Shown here: positions 32,403 to 43,163 of the stretch, in pieces
How the letters are laid out: each line of letters begins with the position of its first letter
Numbering within the stretch: position 1 is the first letter of the stretch
Assembly (NCBI GenBank): GCA_032716605.1
Contig: CM064519.1
Coordinates: 18,119,398-18,183,397 of the forward strand
Length of the DNA: 64,000 nucleotides
DNA from: Paralithodes platypus
Lineage: Eukaryota; Arthropoda; Malacostraca; Decapoda; Lithodidae
Direction: 5' to 3'
Notes under the pieces: model-generated
What the model was told of the DNA's origin: nothing
The model's database searches: none
Seen by the model: only the letters and a program-made list of their open reading frames with translations
Position numbers and translations under genes: made by a program

Positions 32403-32769
32403 AAATATAATATGTATATTTGTATACATAATCTTTTATACAAAACATTAGTTAGTTTACGAAGGACCTTCACATTTAAACAGACAGCAACGTGGTGAGA
32501 CACTGCTTTTAAACATTTTAAAACAAGTTTATTATTAGAGGAGTCATGAACAAATATAATATGTATATTTGTATACATAACGGTAATCTTTATACAAAAC
32601 ATTAGGACCTTAGCATTTAAACATAAACAGCAACGTGGTGAGACACTGCTTTAAACAAAATTAAAACAACTTTATTATTAGAAGAGTCAGTGATTAAATA
32701 TAACATGTATATTTTATACATAATCTTTATACAAAACATTAGGACCTTAGCATTTAAACATAGACAGCT
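32403..32769. repeat. Three tandem units of about 140 bp
   Basis: Each has ATAATATGTATATTTGTATAC, CAAAACATTAG, and CAGCAACGTGGTGAGACACT. The next unit is interrupted by the LINE at 32770-33571 and resumes AACGTGGTGAGACACTGC. Confidence 0.8.
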
Positions 32770-33571
32770 TACCTATGAATTGGTAGTGGGGAAATAAGAA
32801 TTGGTTTCTTGTGTGGTCCCCACCTCTTAAGACGTGTCAGCCTAAATGTTCTCTATACCCATGTGTCTGTCGTACCGTGATTTGAATGTGGCTATCGTGG
32901 GTGCAGTTACTATCCCGTCGGAGTGAGTTCCTGTCATCGATCACCCGGATCGCAAACCAGTTCCCTTTTAGTCTTGTTCTCCAGTGGTCCGGTTTCGCTA
33001 GTTTCAGTGAATGTCCTCTCAGATTGTTTGTGTTGAAGCGGAAGAATCTGGTGTAAGGGATGTCGTCGAATCCATGCATTAGCTTGTAGGTTTCGATCAT
33101 ATCACCTCTTTTTCTCCGGTCACTGAGTGTCTGCAGTCCCAGTCGCTGACATCTCTCCTCGAGTCCTCGTAGGGCAGGTGTGTTAGTTCGGGTATCAGTT
33201 TCGTAGCACGTCTTTGTACCCTCTCCAGGGCCTGAATATCCCTAACCAGGTAAGGGGACCAGCTTTGCACACCATAGTCCAGGACCGGGCGTACCAGTGA
33301 CAAGTAGAGAGGTACCAGGATCTCTCTGTCTCGTATGAAATTTCTTTTTATGATTCCAAGCCGGCCGTTCGCTTTTGCCGCAACCTTTGCTACGTGCTGT
33401 GAGGATTTGAGGTCACACGACACCAGGATACCCAGGTCCTTCTCCTCCTTTGTCTTCTGTAGTGGTATCCCGTTCAGGTGGTAGTCTGCTTGGAGGTTGT
33501 TTCGTCCAACATGCATCGTTTTTAATTTGTCAGCGTTAAAGTTTAGAAGCCACTTCTTACTCCACCCGTCC
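32770..33571 (-). pseudogene. CR1/L2-like LINE 3' fragment
   Basis: Same family as 24205-24860. Reads LQADYHLNGIPLQKTKEEKD, LGILVSCDLKSSQHVAKV, RPVLDYGVQSWSPYLV and, after a frameshift near 33165, MIETYKLMHGFDDIPYTRFF and RVIDDRNSL. It ends in a 3' UTR with CACTACCAATTCATAGGTAAG (minus strand). Its target, a 140-bp tandem unit, is recognisable on both sides. Confidence 0.85.
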
Positions 33572-33659
33572 AGAAACGTGGTGAGACACTGCCTTTAGTA
33601 AATGTTTAGCCGATCTTTCTTCGCGGTTGTATTCCTCCCACAGTTTGTTGGCCTTGCTG

Positions 33660-34160
33660 GTGAAAATAATAAAAAAAAACATTTGTGAGACGAAGACTGG
33701 AGTATGCGACAGTGATGCAGGCACCATATCTATAAAAGCATGTAAATAAGCTGCAACTAGGATAATCCCAGAACTGAGATAATTAGCATATGAGGAGAGA
33801 TTAAGGAAATTAGACTTACCATCTCTAAGGGATAGGAGGGAGAGAGGTGATATGATTATGATGTACAAATGTGTGAGAGGAATTGAGAAGGTGGACAAGA
33901 AGCATTTTATTGTGAAGGATAATGGTAGAACTAGATGACATAGATATAAGCTAATGAAAGGAAGATGTAAAGGAGATATGAAAAAGTATAGTTTCCCTTA
34001 CAGAAGTATAAATATATGGAATCAGTTAAAAAATAAAGTGGTGTGTGCAAAAAATATCCATATTTTTAAAAGCAAAGTTAGATAATTGTAACTTAGGAAG
34101 CGGGACAATACGAGCCTAAAAGCTCAACTCCTGTATACTACAATTAGGTAAATACACACA
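33660..34160 (+). pseudogene. LINE 3' fragment, plus strand
   Basis: Reads YEERLRKLDLPSLRDRRERG, MIMMYKCVRGIEKVDKKHF, SFPYRSINIWNQLKNKVVCA, with a few stops. This is the C-terminal domain of a CR1-like reverse transcriptase. The 3' end is TACAATTAGGTAAATACACACA-like (34138-34160), leading into a GTAT microsatellite. Confidence 0.8.
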
Positions 34161-34190
34161 TACATGTACAGTATGTATGTATGTATGTAT

Positions 34191-34668
34191 ATACTCAGGC
34201 ACATACCCCATAGCTGGGGGTGGCCGACTCAAGACAAAGCCCGAAGAGAAGCATCAAAACTAAATAAGAAATACTGTATACAAATCACACACATCTAGGT
34301 CACCCAGGAGAAGACCCAGAGACCAAGGATCACTAGGAGCCTCCAGCAATCCCCAGGTCCCAGACCTCCCAGAGAGGTTTCGTTCTCAGCAGGCAGACAC
34401 GCATCGGAACCACACTATAATGCCCGCCCACATTACTTCCAGGCAATACTGTACAGTATATATATATACATATACACACACACACATACATATACATAGC
34501 AAAGAGAGAGAGAGAGATAGACACAGACATAATAGATAGGGCGTGTTGTAATTTGTGTATTGTTTAAAACATAGATGTGTGTGATTTTTTTTTTTTTTTT
34601 TTTTTTAGGTTGTTGTGTTGTCCCTGTCTTGAGTCGGCCACCCCAATACACAAATTGGGGTATGTGCT
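34191..34668. mobile_element. Element with 45-50-bp inverted ends (GCACATACCCCA)
   Basis: 34198-34243 (GCACATACCCCA..GGGTGGCCGACTCAAGACA) is the inverted partner of 34618-34663. The interior has CT/GA and TA/CA runs. The target duplication is not clear. Confidence 0.55.
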
Positions 34669-34751
34669 CAGAGTATATAGATAGATAGATAGTAAAACAT
34701 AGTGTCTGTGTGAAAATGCGTGTGAGAGTGTAACCAAAACAGAGTAAATAA

Positions 34752-35159
34752 GGTCAATATACAGGAGGCGCTACAATATAGGTAGCAAAATTTTAATGGT
34801 AGTTTTGGGTTCCTATCATCATATGCTTCATTTCTATATACTTTTTTATCCCCGGGAAAAAAAAAAAAAAATCTTGGGATTTTTCATTTATTTTCTTGGG
34901 ATTTTTTGTTTTGGTCATTAACCTAACCAAAAAACCTAACCTAATAGCCCCCAAATACATTTAGGTTAGGTTAGGTTAGGTTTTTTGGTTAGGTTAATAA
35001 AAAAAAAAAAAAAATCCAAGAAAAAAATAAAAAACTCAAGATTTTTTGATTTTTTCCTGGGGATAAAAAGTATATAGAAATGAAGCATATGATGATAGGA
35101 ACCCAAAACTACCATTAGAATTTTGCTACCTATATTGTAGCGCCTCCTGTATATTGACC
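34752..35159. mobile_element. Palindromic foldback MITE with 8-bp target duplication
   Basis: The two halves are near-perfect complements: GGTCAATATACAGGAGGCGC at the left and its complement at the right. The flanks GTAAATAA (34744-34751 and 35160-35167) are identical 8-mers. The centre is a head-to-head pair of arthropod telomere-type tracts, CCTAACC.. and ..GGTTAGG. A relative lies at 57963-58246. Confidence 0.85.
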
Positions 35160-35184
35160 GTAAATAATGCTATTGTCTCATATT

Positions 35185-35970
35185 GGTTATACTGATGTTT
35201 TGGACCGACAGTTAGCTCATCGATCTGTTTAGGCCTAATAGGTCCGGTAGAGCATATACATCATTGCTATGTATGGCATTAAGAGCTGAAATGTATTATA
35301 AGGGAGAAAGAAAAAAAAAACGCTAAAATACATGTATTTGCCTAGGCTACTGTAAAACAATAAGTTTTTCAGCCAGTACCCAACCAGCGGGGGTGTGGGG
35401 GCGGCAGCCCCCACCCATATACTAGGTTAGGTTAGGTAAGGTTGTTAGGTTAGGCTAAGGCCTAGCCTAGAACATTTAAAAAAAAACAAAAATCTAGGCC
35501 TAACCCAAGCAGCGGGGGTGTGGGGGCGGCAGTCCCCACCCATAATACTAGGATAGGTTAGGTAAGGTTGTTGGGTTAGGCTAATGTCTTCTCAAAGTTT
35601 ACTATTTTTATAACATGAAATATTAGGCTACCCACTCCACCCCGTGAAATCCGAGCCAGCTTTCGTCAAAAGTTGGCTCGGGTATTCACAAAATGGGGTT
35701 GTATGGGTTTGCAATTTGGGAAAACCCAAGCCAAGTTTTGATACAAAACGCTATATTATTGTATTTTTACGCTTTTAACCCCTCATTTTCCCTGAACTTC
35801 ATAGCCCTCCCCACTAGTGGGGGGCGTGTTTTTAGATTGTTGGATAATGGGTAAATACTCATTTCCGCTCCTCTTCAGTATAAAACAACACTATATCTGA
35901 AGGAAAAATTACAAAAAACAAAATAAAACTTACTGAAATCGCTGTCGGTCCAAAAAGTCAGGTTTACCCT
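35185..35970 (+). repeat. Direct segmental repeat, second copy
   Basis: Same sequence as 31843-32402, with an additional block at 35480-35815 that contains GAGCCA(A/G)CTTT words shared with 49.3 and 57.4 kb. Confidence 0.8.
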
Positions 35971-36028
35971 CATATTTCCTTATTATTCTCCTTGTAGTGT
36001 TTCATTATAATCCCCCTTTGTGTTTCAG

Positions 36029-36182
36029 CCACGAGGATCACGAGCAATTCAGGTCATAATGTACGAGAAGGTGTTGAGACTGAATACCGGAGGGGAGCGA
36101 CTGTCCGCCCAGGTCATCAACTTCAGCAACAATGATATGGAGCGACTCTTTGAGGCCTGTATATCTTGCGTCTTTATCACTG
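36029..36182 (+). CDS. Single exon of an ABC transporter, ABCC5 (MRP5)-like
   Basis: 154-bp exon between a pyrimidine tract plus AG (CCCCCTTTGTGTTTCAG|CC) and a donor (CACTG|GTATGT). It starts in phase 0 and ends in phase 1. The open frame reads RAIQVIMYEKVLRLNTGGER, LSAQVINFSNNDMERLFEA, CISCVFITG. This matches the first transmembrane domain of ABCC transporters after the Tyr-Lys/Glu-Lys helix, where MRP5-type proteins have GE..N..SND.QR(L/M)F(E/D)A. The protein would be an ATP-driven exporter of the plasma membrane. Neighbouring exons are not visible, so they lie beyond transposon-filled introns. The identification is from one exon and could be another ABCC member. Confidence 0.65.
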
Positions 36183-36289
36183 GTATGTTCACACATTCAG
36201 TTAACCCGTAAAGTGTGATAGGCCTCAAGGAAAGCACGGTATTTAAACATGTGTAAAAATAACCCTTCAAAGAGTTCTTTAGCCTGATA

Positions 36290-36512
36290 CACAGGGACTA
36301 TTGCATAATACTGTATCCAGGTTACCACACTTACCTCCCCGGATAGGAGGTCTCAAATGTCCACTAACTCCAAGTTGCTATACTGTTACATGAACAAAGG
36401 CATCAGGTGTAAGGTGACCACTCGTATATGTCGTCCTGTTCAGGGATTGATTCAACTCAGGTTCTCTTAGTTGTGAGCCAAACATGCTAACCAATGCACC
36501 ACAAGTCTATGA
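36290..36512 (-). mobile_element. tRNA-related SINE remnant
   Basis: On the minus strand GTGGTGCATTGGTTAGCATG fits an RNA polymerase III A box, and GAGTTGAATCAATCCC, about 40 bases on, resembles a B box. Between them GGCTCACAACTAAGAG resembles an anticodon arm. A unique body of about 150 bases follows. Too degenerate for a functional tRNA. Confidence 0.55.
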
Positions 36513-36548
36513 AAACCTTTCAAAATCCTTTCAGGTTCATATAATTAA

Positions 36549-36950
36549 CCCTTTCGTTGCGGGTGACGTTCTGGAACGTCTTGGCAAGTTACAGCAATTT
36601 CCAGGCTTTAAAAGCCTGTAAAAATCGAGTGTCAGTGGGCGGGAGCGTGAGGGGCCCACCTCCGACCCTCAGAGCAGCGAGCGGCTCACTGAGGTTGACT
36701 GTGTCTCGCGCGGGTCTCTCTCTGTGTCTCACAGCAGTGTAGCCAAGCGAGCGAGTGCTACCAAATAGCGGGTTTCCCGTGTTTCACTGGCACCACTGTG
36801 GGTGAACCAGACCACATACGGGGCCCGTTCTGGTCTCATTTTGAATCTGTTTTCGGCAGAATACAGTTCATTTAATGCAGATGCTTGATTTATCATTCAG
36901 GAGTGCCTGAATATGCCCTAAATAGCCCAAACATAGCCGCAGCCAATGGG
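36549..36950. mobile_element. piggyBac-like MITE at a TTAA site, old copy
   Basis: TTAA at 36545-36548 and 36951-36954. The ends CCCTTTCGTTGCGGGTG and the complement of ..GCAGCCAATGGG match at about 14 of 19 bases. GC-rich interior. No coding sequence. Confidence 0.6.
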
Positions 36951-37146
36951 TTAAATCAAAATTGAAGAACCTTACCTAGGAAAAATATGGCCTATTTTAT
37001 TTTGCCTAATCTTACACTTAACTCCAAACCTTCTCTGATTTCAAACACAGATATTTTTGTTCTTGTATTTATTATAAAAAAAAAAAAAAAAAATACTGTA
37101 CTGAATTTGTGAAAGCCAATCATTATTTATGAGTGGGTGTACAATT

Positions 37147-37680
37147 ATAGGTTTGACTCCTGTAAGGAGATAAAGAAAACCTAATATTTAGTAGTGGCCC
37201 CGTAATCATTGACGAACATGCCTATTACATAAGGCATCCTCTTCAAACACTAATCCGCCGTAGTTTTGAATCTACCGCGCAGAGCATTTAAAAACTGAGG
37301 AGCCTTCATCATGAGCGCACGCGACCTCACTCATGGCTTCAGTCATTATGAATTGGGTTCTCACTACGAAAAAAACTTCGTAAAAAATAAAAACAAAAAG
37401 AAAATAAGAATAACTATCCAATAAGCTTTCCATCATACCGTGGATGTACTTGTGTGGATCTCTGACCAGACGCTGATTCAGGCGTCATTCCTCCTTCACT
37501 GACATATCAAGTAAACCAAAATCCTCAATACATCAACGAATGGGAAGGGGACGGTCGGGAGGGCCCCAGTCGTCAATGATTACGGGGCCACTACTAAATA
37601 TTAGGTTTTCTTTATCTCCTTACAGGAGTCAAACCTATAATTTATTAGTGGCCCCTCCATCATTGACGAACATGCCTGAT
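37147..37680 (-). repeat. DIRS terminal / internal complementary region
   Basis: 37147-37224 (GGTTTGACTCCTGTAAGGAG ... ATCATTGACGAACATGCC) is repeated inverted at 37572-37641 and in part directly at 37640-37678 (ATTGACGAACATGCC). Such an array of inverted and direct copies downstream of the recombinase is the hallmark of DIRS elements, which replicate through a circle using an internal complementary region. Confidence 0.7.
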
Positions 37681-38244
37681 TTCTAAGACTGGAGGGGGAC
37701 ATTCGTAATCATATCATAACTCTAGAAAAGCAGATAATAAAAACAACCACATAGTATTCTTACTTTTGAAAAATATATTTAACATTGGCGTAGGCCGAAA
37801 ATATACAAGAAAAAGGGGGTTCAGGCAGGTGCGTGCTTCAAAGAAGCCTGCCTGACAAAAAACGGGTAACCCTGAAGATTCTGAACACAGATCTGTAGTT
37901 ACAAAGGCACCCCACTCAACGAGTGGTGACAAAAAATAATAAGTTATAAGTTTCTTATGTGCACATAATAAACCCCAAAATACACTTGGAGATAAATTGC
38001 AAAGGAACTCCATTGTTCTAATATTAAATTGCTTTCGCAGCTAAAACTACTATAACAACACGTTGTTTTGTACTAAACATTGTACTAGCACAATTTCTCG
38101 CTGAGAAATTTCATATCACATTTTAACCTTAAATTGTATCACAGCTCTCATACTCCGGCGGGGTCTAGGGTGTCCTATGTCAACTGACTGCACCCCCCCC
38201 CCCCCCTTTCCCGTGAAAGTAAACAAAAGTGACTGCAGGGCCAC
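37681..38244. other. DIRS 3' untranslated region
   Basis: Non-coding DNA between the terminal repeats and the recombinase stop codon, with a C run at 38191-38206. No further feature seen. Confidence 0.5.
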
Positions 38245-39330
38245 CTAGACCCTCTGCCTTAAAGCTATACATGGTAAGGAAGGTTTGTCTAGAGCAACTG
38301 ACAAGTATCTAGACAGAAACGTATGATTAGACGCCCACAACTGCGTGGACGCGATATCTTCAACTGAAATTTTTTTCAGGAAACGTAAAGAGGCTGCCCA
38401 TTTGCGTAAATCGTGGGCCCTACCCACAACGCCGGGATTACTTTCTTTAATGACTTCTACCAGAAGAGAGGCTAATCGCCGTTTAAGTAAGCGTTTACCC
38501 GTACTTGCTACCCATAAAGCACCTTGGGGGTTTTGAGGAGCTACTCTCAAATATTTGGTTAGAGCTTGCACTGGACATAGATTATGATGCACCTTTCCCC
38601 TTTTTAACGCCGGCACCGTGAACTCAGAAAACACGTGTGCACTATGCTCATTCTTGGCTACAAAACCTGGGGAGGGTGCAATGGAAATAGATTCATTAAG
38701 TCTACCAAACCTAAGACAATTAGGTGTGTTGCTCATCGCCGCCAGCTCAGACACTCTGTTTCCGGTGGCCAAAGCCAAAAGGAAAACCGCCTTCTTTAAG
38801 ATTAATGCAAAGTCTGCAGTATTTTGATACAGACGAGAGTGAAGCAAAGACAAAGCTTTGTCCAGAGACCAAGTAGGCATGAGCTGACGGGGAGGTGGGC
38901 GGAGTTTAAAACATGCTCTCATAAAACCTGTTTCCTCCGCTACCGGTATGGACAGACCCGTAAGGTCTAAAAAGGGCACTCTAATCGCAGTTAAGTGATT
39001 CTTTAATGTGACCACAGATAAACGTTTCTGCTCAAACAGATAATTCAAATAATTAAAAACTAATGCCACTGAGGGTACAGTTTGTTCTGTTCTAACGATC
39101 CAAGAAGTAAAAGCTTGCCAATGTGATTGATACTGTCGCTTTGTAGACTGAGTATATTGATTGAGTAATTTATTGGTCACATCTCTACCGTATGGTGCTA
39201 GCCACTTGGCCTCCTGAATGTCCATAATGCAAAAGTCAGCGAGGTCGCTAGGTTGCCAATCGTGTCTAAGTGGAAGTACCCGACCGGGAGCGATACCGGG
39301 TCCGGGCACCACATTTTCAATTGCTGGTAC
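38245..39330 (-). CDS. DIRS tyrosine recombinase
   Basis: Integrates the circular cDNA in place of an integrase. The N-terminal SAM-like core-binding part reads TKRQYQSHWQAFTSW and LKNHLTAIRVPFLDLTGL. The catalytic Arg is in LATGNRVSELAAM, the His-x-x-Arg in RAHDLRKWAASLRF and the Tyr nucleophile in FLSRYLSVAL. The frame is the same as the upstream reverse transcriptase frame, so one 951-codon frame appears to run through both. The middle of that frame is non-homologous, because the RNase H is coded in another frame there. The exact start is not determined. I place it where homology begins. Confidence 0.85.
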   Translation of the reverse strand, partial: VPAIENVVPGPGIAPGRVLPLRHDWQPSDLADFCIMDIQEAKWLAPYGRDVTNKLLNQYTQSTKRQYQSHWQAFTSWIVRTEQTVPSVALVFNYLNYLFEQKRLSVVTLKNHLTAIRVPFLDLTGLSIPVAEETGFMRACFKLRPPPRQLMPTWSLDKALSLLHSRLYQNTADFALILKKAVFLLALATGNRVSELAAMSNTPNCLRFGRLNESISIAPSPGFVAKNEHSAHVFSEFTVPALKRGKVHHNLCPVQALTKYLRVAPQNPQGALWVASTGKRLLKRRLASLLVEVIKESNPGVVGRAHDLRKWAASLRFLKKISVEDIASTQLWASNHTFLSRYLSVALDKPSLPCIALRQRV

Positions 39331-41100
39331 CACAACTGCGCCGGCCACAGGGGCGCGATTAGCGAGACTAAGCCTCGATAATCTCGTAGTTTGTTCACTA
39401 CGTGGCACATTAGTGACGCATCTGGCGGCGGAAACGGATAGATGGAGCTCCATCTGTTCCAGTCTGTCACTAGAGCATCTGGCCCCCCTGCCGGCGTTAT
39501 CGCCCGGCGGGTGAGGTATAGAGGGAGTTTGTGAGTCTCCTTGGACGCAAAAAGATCCACTTGTGGATGGGAGAGCTCTGCAATCATTAGGTTGAAAATG
39601 GGTTGCTTGAGCTCCCATTCTACTGTCGTGCTCTGTCTCCGGGACAGAGCGTCTGCCCAGACGTTCGCTACGCCTGGGAGGTAAGATGCGTGAAGATAAA
39701 TATCTAGACTGATGGCTAGAGCAAAAATCTCTTCCGACACGATTAGCAACTTCCTTGACCTCGTTGACCCTTGTTTCTGAATACAGTGGACTGCATTCAG
39801 ATTGTCCATTCTGAAGGCCACCGACTTGCCCCGTAACGCCGGGCCGTGAGCCTGAAGGAAATACAAGGGGACTAGTAATTCTTTGACATTGATGTGAGAT
39901 TTCTAAGTGGGACCAAAGCCCCTGACCCTGGTGCCCCTGATTTGACTGAAATCCCCACCCTATTGTGCCTGACGCATCCGTGTCTACCCATACCGTTGGT
40001 GGAGGAGAGGTCCATGACATTATTGAGTGCAATGTTTCCCTCTTCGCCCAGACCGCTAGTAAGGTGTAGATTAATTTCGGGATGGGCCATAATTTTCCCG
40101 CCGGTAAGAGCGGGAAATATTTGTTGCCTTCCAATATTAATCGTTTTACTTTCAACCGGCCCAACTTGACAGTTAGTTGAATCCAGTTGAGAGAGCCGAC
40201 CAGAGACTCCCAGACTCTTCGCGTCGTAGTCAGACTGTGAAGAAACCTGAACAGTTTCCTGCGAAACCTGTTGCGATTGTCCACACTCTGACTCAGAGTG
40301 AGAGCGGCGGTGTCCCAGACCAGCCCTATCCACTGAATTACTCTTGAGGGAACAAGGTTTGACTTTACCAGATTTACCTTGAAGCCTAGAGTTTTGACAT
40401 GATTTAAAATGATATTGACATGATTTATGCATAATTGTTGTGTCTCTGCCACCACCAGCCAGTCGTCTAGATACCACAACACTCTGATCCCCTGTTTTAA
40501 CAATGGCATCAGGGCTTGCCGGACTAGTTTTGTGAATAATCGAGGTGCTAGGTTCAAACCGAACGGCATCCTCTGAAAAACAAAATTTTGGTGCCTGATC
40601 CTTAAGGCCAAAAACCTTTGAAATCTTTTGTTGACCGATACGTGCCAATAGGCGTCTGTCAGGTCTAGTGAACACATCCAACCTCCCGGCGGAAGTGTTA
40701 GCCTGATTTGGTGTACTGTTAACATTCTGAAAGATTCGTTGTGAATGTGAAGATTCAGATAAGACAGGTCTACGACCGGCCTCATCTGAACACTGTCCGT
40801 TTTGGGAACCAAAAATAGTTTGGACGTGAATACAGGGTAATTTGGGGGGACCGGGATGATGACATTCTTGGCAATCATTTCCTGGACCAGCGACTCCACC
40901 TCTAAAGAAACACAATTCGCCGTTGTCGGCTGACGTAAGCGAGGTCGCCGGAGCCACTGCCAAGTGATGCCTTTGCGTGCCACCATCCGTGCCCAAGTGT
41001 TTAACGGCCATGCTTGGTGACACGTTCGGAACGACCCAGTTAGCAGACAAGGGTTCGCCGGCTGTACTACCCTCGGTTCCTCCGGCCTTAAGGTTGGCAC
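39198..41100 (-). pseudogene. DIRS reverse transcriptase-RNase H, frameshifted
   Basis: Polymerase landmarks: PVVDLSYLNLHIHNESF, MCSLDLTDAYWHVSV (first Asp), QRMPFGLNLAPRLFT and VLWYLDDWLV (YLDD catalytic pair). RNase H starts VWVDTDASGTIGWGF. Near 39900 the frame shifts and the domain continues VKELLVPLYFLQAHG, AFRMDNLNAVHCI, ANVWADALSRR and VDLFASKETHKLPLY down to 39198. It overlaps the recombinase frame, an overlap that is normal for DIRS elements. The shift at 39900 is probably a mutation. A programmed shift cannot be excluded from one copy. Confidence 0.85.
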
Positions 41101-41117
41101 CGGGAGTGAGAGAGACT

Positions 41118-43163
41118 TTAGTTTTTTGATGGTGGGGTTGGTGGTGCTGGGCGCTTTGCCGGCTGGCTGGTGTGGGCCGAAGACTGGCTCTGACCTGGCT
41201 TATGCTGGCCGCGTCCTCTCTGTCCTGAAAACCTACTCTGTCTCTGCCTGTACTGACCCTGGGGGGAGTGGGAGGACTTAGGCGGAAGAAAAGGTTTAGA
41301 ACCCCCTGGCTGAGCTTTAGTAGTAGGCCTGGGTTTGGGGAAGTTAAATGCAGGTTTCTTAGAAGGGGTGGGACTGTGCTTAACGGCCTGTGCCATATTG
41401 AACACCGTTCGCCATACTTCAGGGGACATTAAAGATGGAGTAAGTACTGGTGACATCACCACCTGGTTAGCAATGCGATCAGGTAGCTTGCGAACTAACG
41501 ACATCCTAAGATCTTGTCGTGCTCGCACCGCCTCAAGCAAGGCGGTGCGTATGTCACCTAAGGATTGGATTGACGACTGAAGAATCAGTCGCCGGGATAA
41601 CTCAACCGATCTTCGAGCATCCGCGTCTGCGATTGCCTGAGTGGACCGTAGTAAAGACATAGCCACCTGCTGAGATACTATGTACTGTGAAAACAGGCGA
41701 AAAGCTTTTCCCCGTAGCCTAAATTCTCTGTCTAGGTGAGTAGGGGTAGGGGTAGTGAACGGGTCCTTCAGTTCACAAAGATTAATCTTAGGGGCAGCTA
41801 GGAATGCAAACAAAGCTGACGGGACTCCGCCGGCAGAACCCACCGGCATGGAGAACCATGAATGTGTATCTTGAGGGATCTGGTGGGAAGATTTAGAAGT
41901 GAAAGTGGTTGCAAAGTTTTGAGCCTCTACCTCCCAATCCACCCAAGGTCCTGGACCCAACTGTCCCACCTTCAAAACTGGATTAGCTGCGTCGTCTGTG
42001 ACGGTCTGTAAATCTAGTTCAGGAGTAAGAGCTGACAGAGTCTTAATATCATTAAACCCATCCAGCTTAGACCAGTCTGAAAATAGTTTTGAAGCTGAGG
42101 CAGGGGGTAAAGCAGGCTTAGAAGCATACACAAAATAATCCTGGTGATAATAACTAGGTATAGCCTTGATGTTTACGTCCAGAACATTACCCAAGGCATC
42201 CATGGCCCTTAATTTCTTCGACTTATTGCCCTGGATAATCCACTCACGCGGTACCGGGAGTTCCCCTGACAAGGTAGGTTGGGCAAGCTCTGGTTTAGAG
42301 GGGTTCAAAAGAACCCATGACTCGTCTGGCCCATAAAGCAGGGGCATAGCTACCTTTCTAAGAGGCGCTTTGTCTAGAGGGGGTGGATTGACATCCGTTA
42401 TGACCCTGACATTTGAAGTTGTCAATGCCGCCGTAGCAGGCTTAGTGATCCCTGCAGGTGACAGAGTAGGAGGGTTAGGAATCTTAGATAAATCAATTGA
42501 CGTCATCAGAGGCCGTACCGTAGAACTTGTCGTGGGAGCCCCCAAGTCCATTGTGGGGTTTTCCTGTTGTTGACCAAAAAATTTAGATAAAGCATGAGTA
42601 AGCAACCCATCAATTTCTTGTGCTGTAACAAACTGGTTTGATGAAGAACTTACAGGTGAATCATTATTATCCCGTGCGGCGTCCAAGCCTGAGCCTGACC
42701 CTTGTCCTTCCATATCCGAAATTATTGAAACTTCGTCTTTTTCCTCCCGATCCTCCTGAGAAGACCCCGCCGAGGCAGGGGTACCTTGTTTCCCAGATAA
42801 GTCTGGGATAGAGGATGGGATCGCTGCGTCCCTGTGGACGTCGGCTACTGTGTGACTCGTATGAGTCGGACGTGGGTGGTCAGACCCTGGTTGAGCAAAC
42901 CGCCAAACACCGAGGCCCTGGCCTACGCTCTCTTGAGAGTCTGAAACATTCTCAATTATTGAACCCCCTGAACTTTCCATTTCCAGGGTTAAAATATTAA
43001 TTGGCAAATCCTCTTTTGGGACAGGCGCTGCACTGGACTCTGAGGCCGTAACACAAACTCTGTCTGGTGTAGAGGTACGATGAGATGCACTAGACTTTGG
43101 GGAATGTCGAGAGGACTTCCGTTTATGTGAATCCTTTTTGGAGGATTTATGGCTGCGGTGCAC
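41118..43163 (-). CDS. DIRS gag-like protein, 5' end missing
   Basis: About 680 residues in one open frame. Lys/Ser/His-rich start (SHKSSKKDSHKRKSSRH), acidic Ser-rich middle, a conserved-looking central region (YGPDESWVLLNPSKPELAQP, FNDIKTLSALTPELDLQ), a helical part (AFRLFSQYIVSQQVAMSLLR) and a Gln/Gly/Arg-rich basic end. No zinc knuckle, as in other DIRS gag proteins. No ATG is in frame near 43163, so the start was lost with the truncation. Confidence 0.7.
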   Translation of the reverse strand: MHRSHKSSKKDSHKRKSSRHSPKSSASHRTSTPDRVCVTASESSAAPVPKEDLPINILTLEMESSGGSIIENVSDSQESVGQGLGVWRFAQPGSDHPRPTHTSHTVADVHRDAAIPSSIPDLSGKQGTPASAGSSQEDREEKDEVSIISDMEGQGSGSGLDAARDNNDSPVSSSSNQFVTAQEIDGLLTHALSKFFGQQQENPTMDLGAPTTSSTVRPLMTSIDLSKIPNPPTLSPAGITKPATAALTTSNVRVITDVNPPPLDKAPLRKVAMPLLYGPDESWVLLNPSKPELAQPTLSGELPVPREWIIQGNKSKKLRAMDALGNVLDVNIKAIPSYYHQDYFVYASKPALPPASASKLFSDWSKLDGFNDIKTLSALTPELDLQTVTDDAANPVLKVGQLGPGPWVDWEVEAQNFATTFTSKSSHQIPQDTHSWFSMPVGSAGGVPSALFAFLAAPKINLCELKDPFTTPTPTHLDREFRLRGKAFRLFSQYIVSQQVAMSLLRSTQAIADADARRSVELSRRLILQSSIQSLGDIRTALLEAVRARQDLRMSLVRKLPDRIANQVVMSPVLTPSLMSPEVWRTVFNMAQAVKHSPTPSKKPAFNFPKPRPTTKAQPGGSKPFLPPKSSHSPQGQYRQRQSRFSGQRGRGQHKPGQSQSSAHTSQPAKRPAPPTPPSKN

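Noticed and set aside
36430..36512. Functional tRNA gene
   Set aside because: Only A- and B-box-like motifs; the acceptor stem does not pair and a SINE-like body follows.
39872..41050. 392-codon minus-strand frame over the DIRS polymerase
   Set aside because: Alternative frame of the reverse transcriptase region with no domain.
38245..41100. A single 951-residue polymerase-recombinase fusion protein
   Set aside because: The middle third has no homology; the RNase H is coded there in another frame, so the continuous frame results from a shift near 39900 plus normal DIRS overlap.
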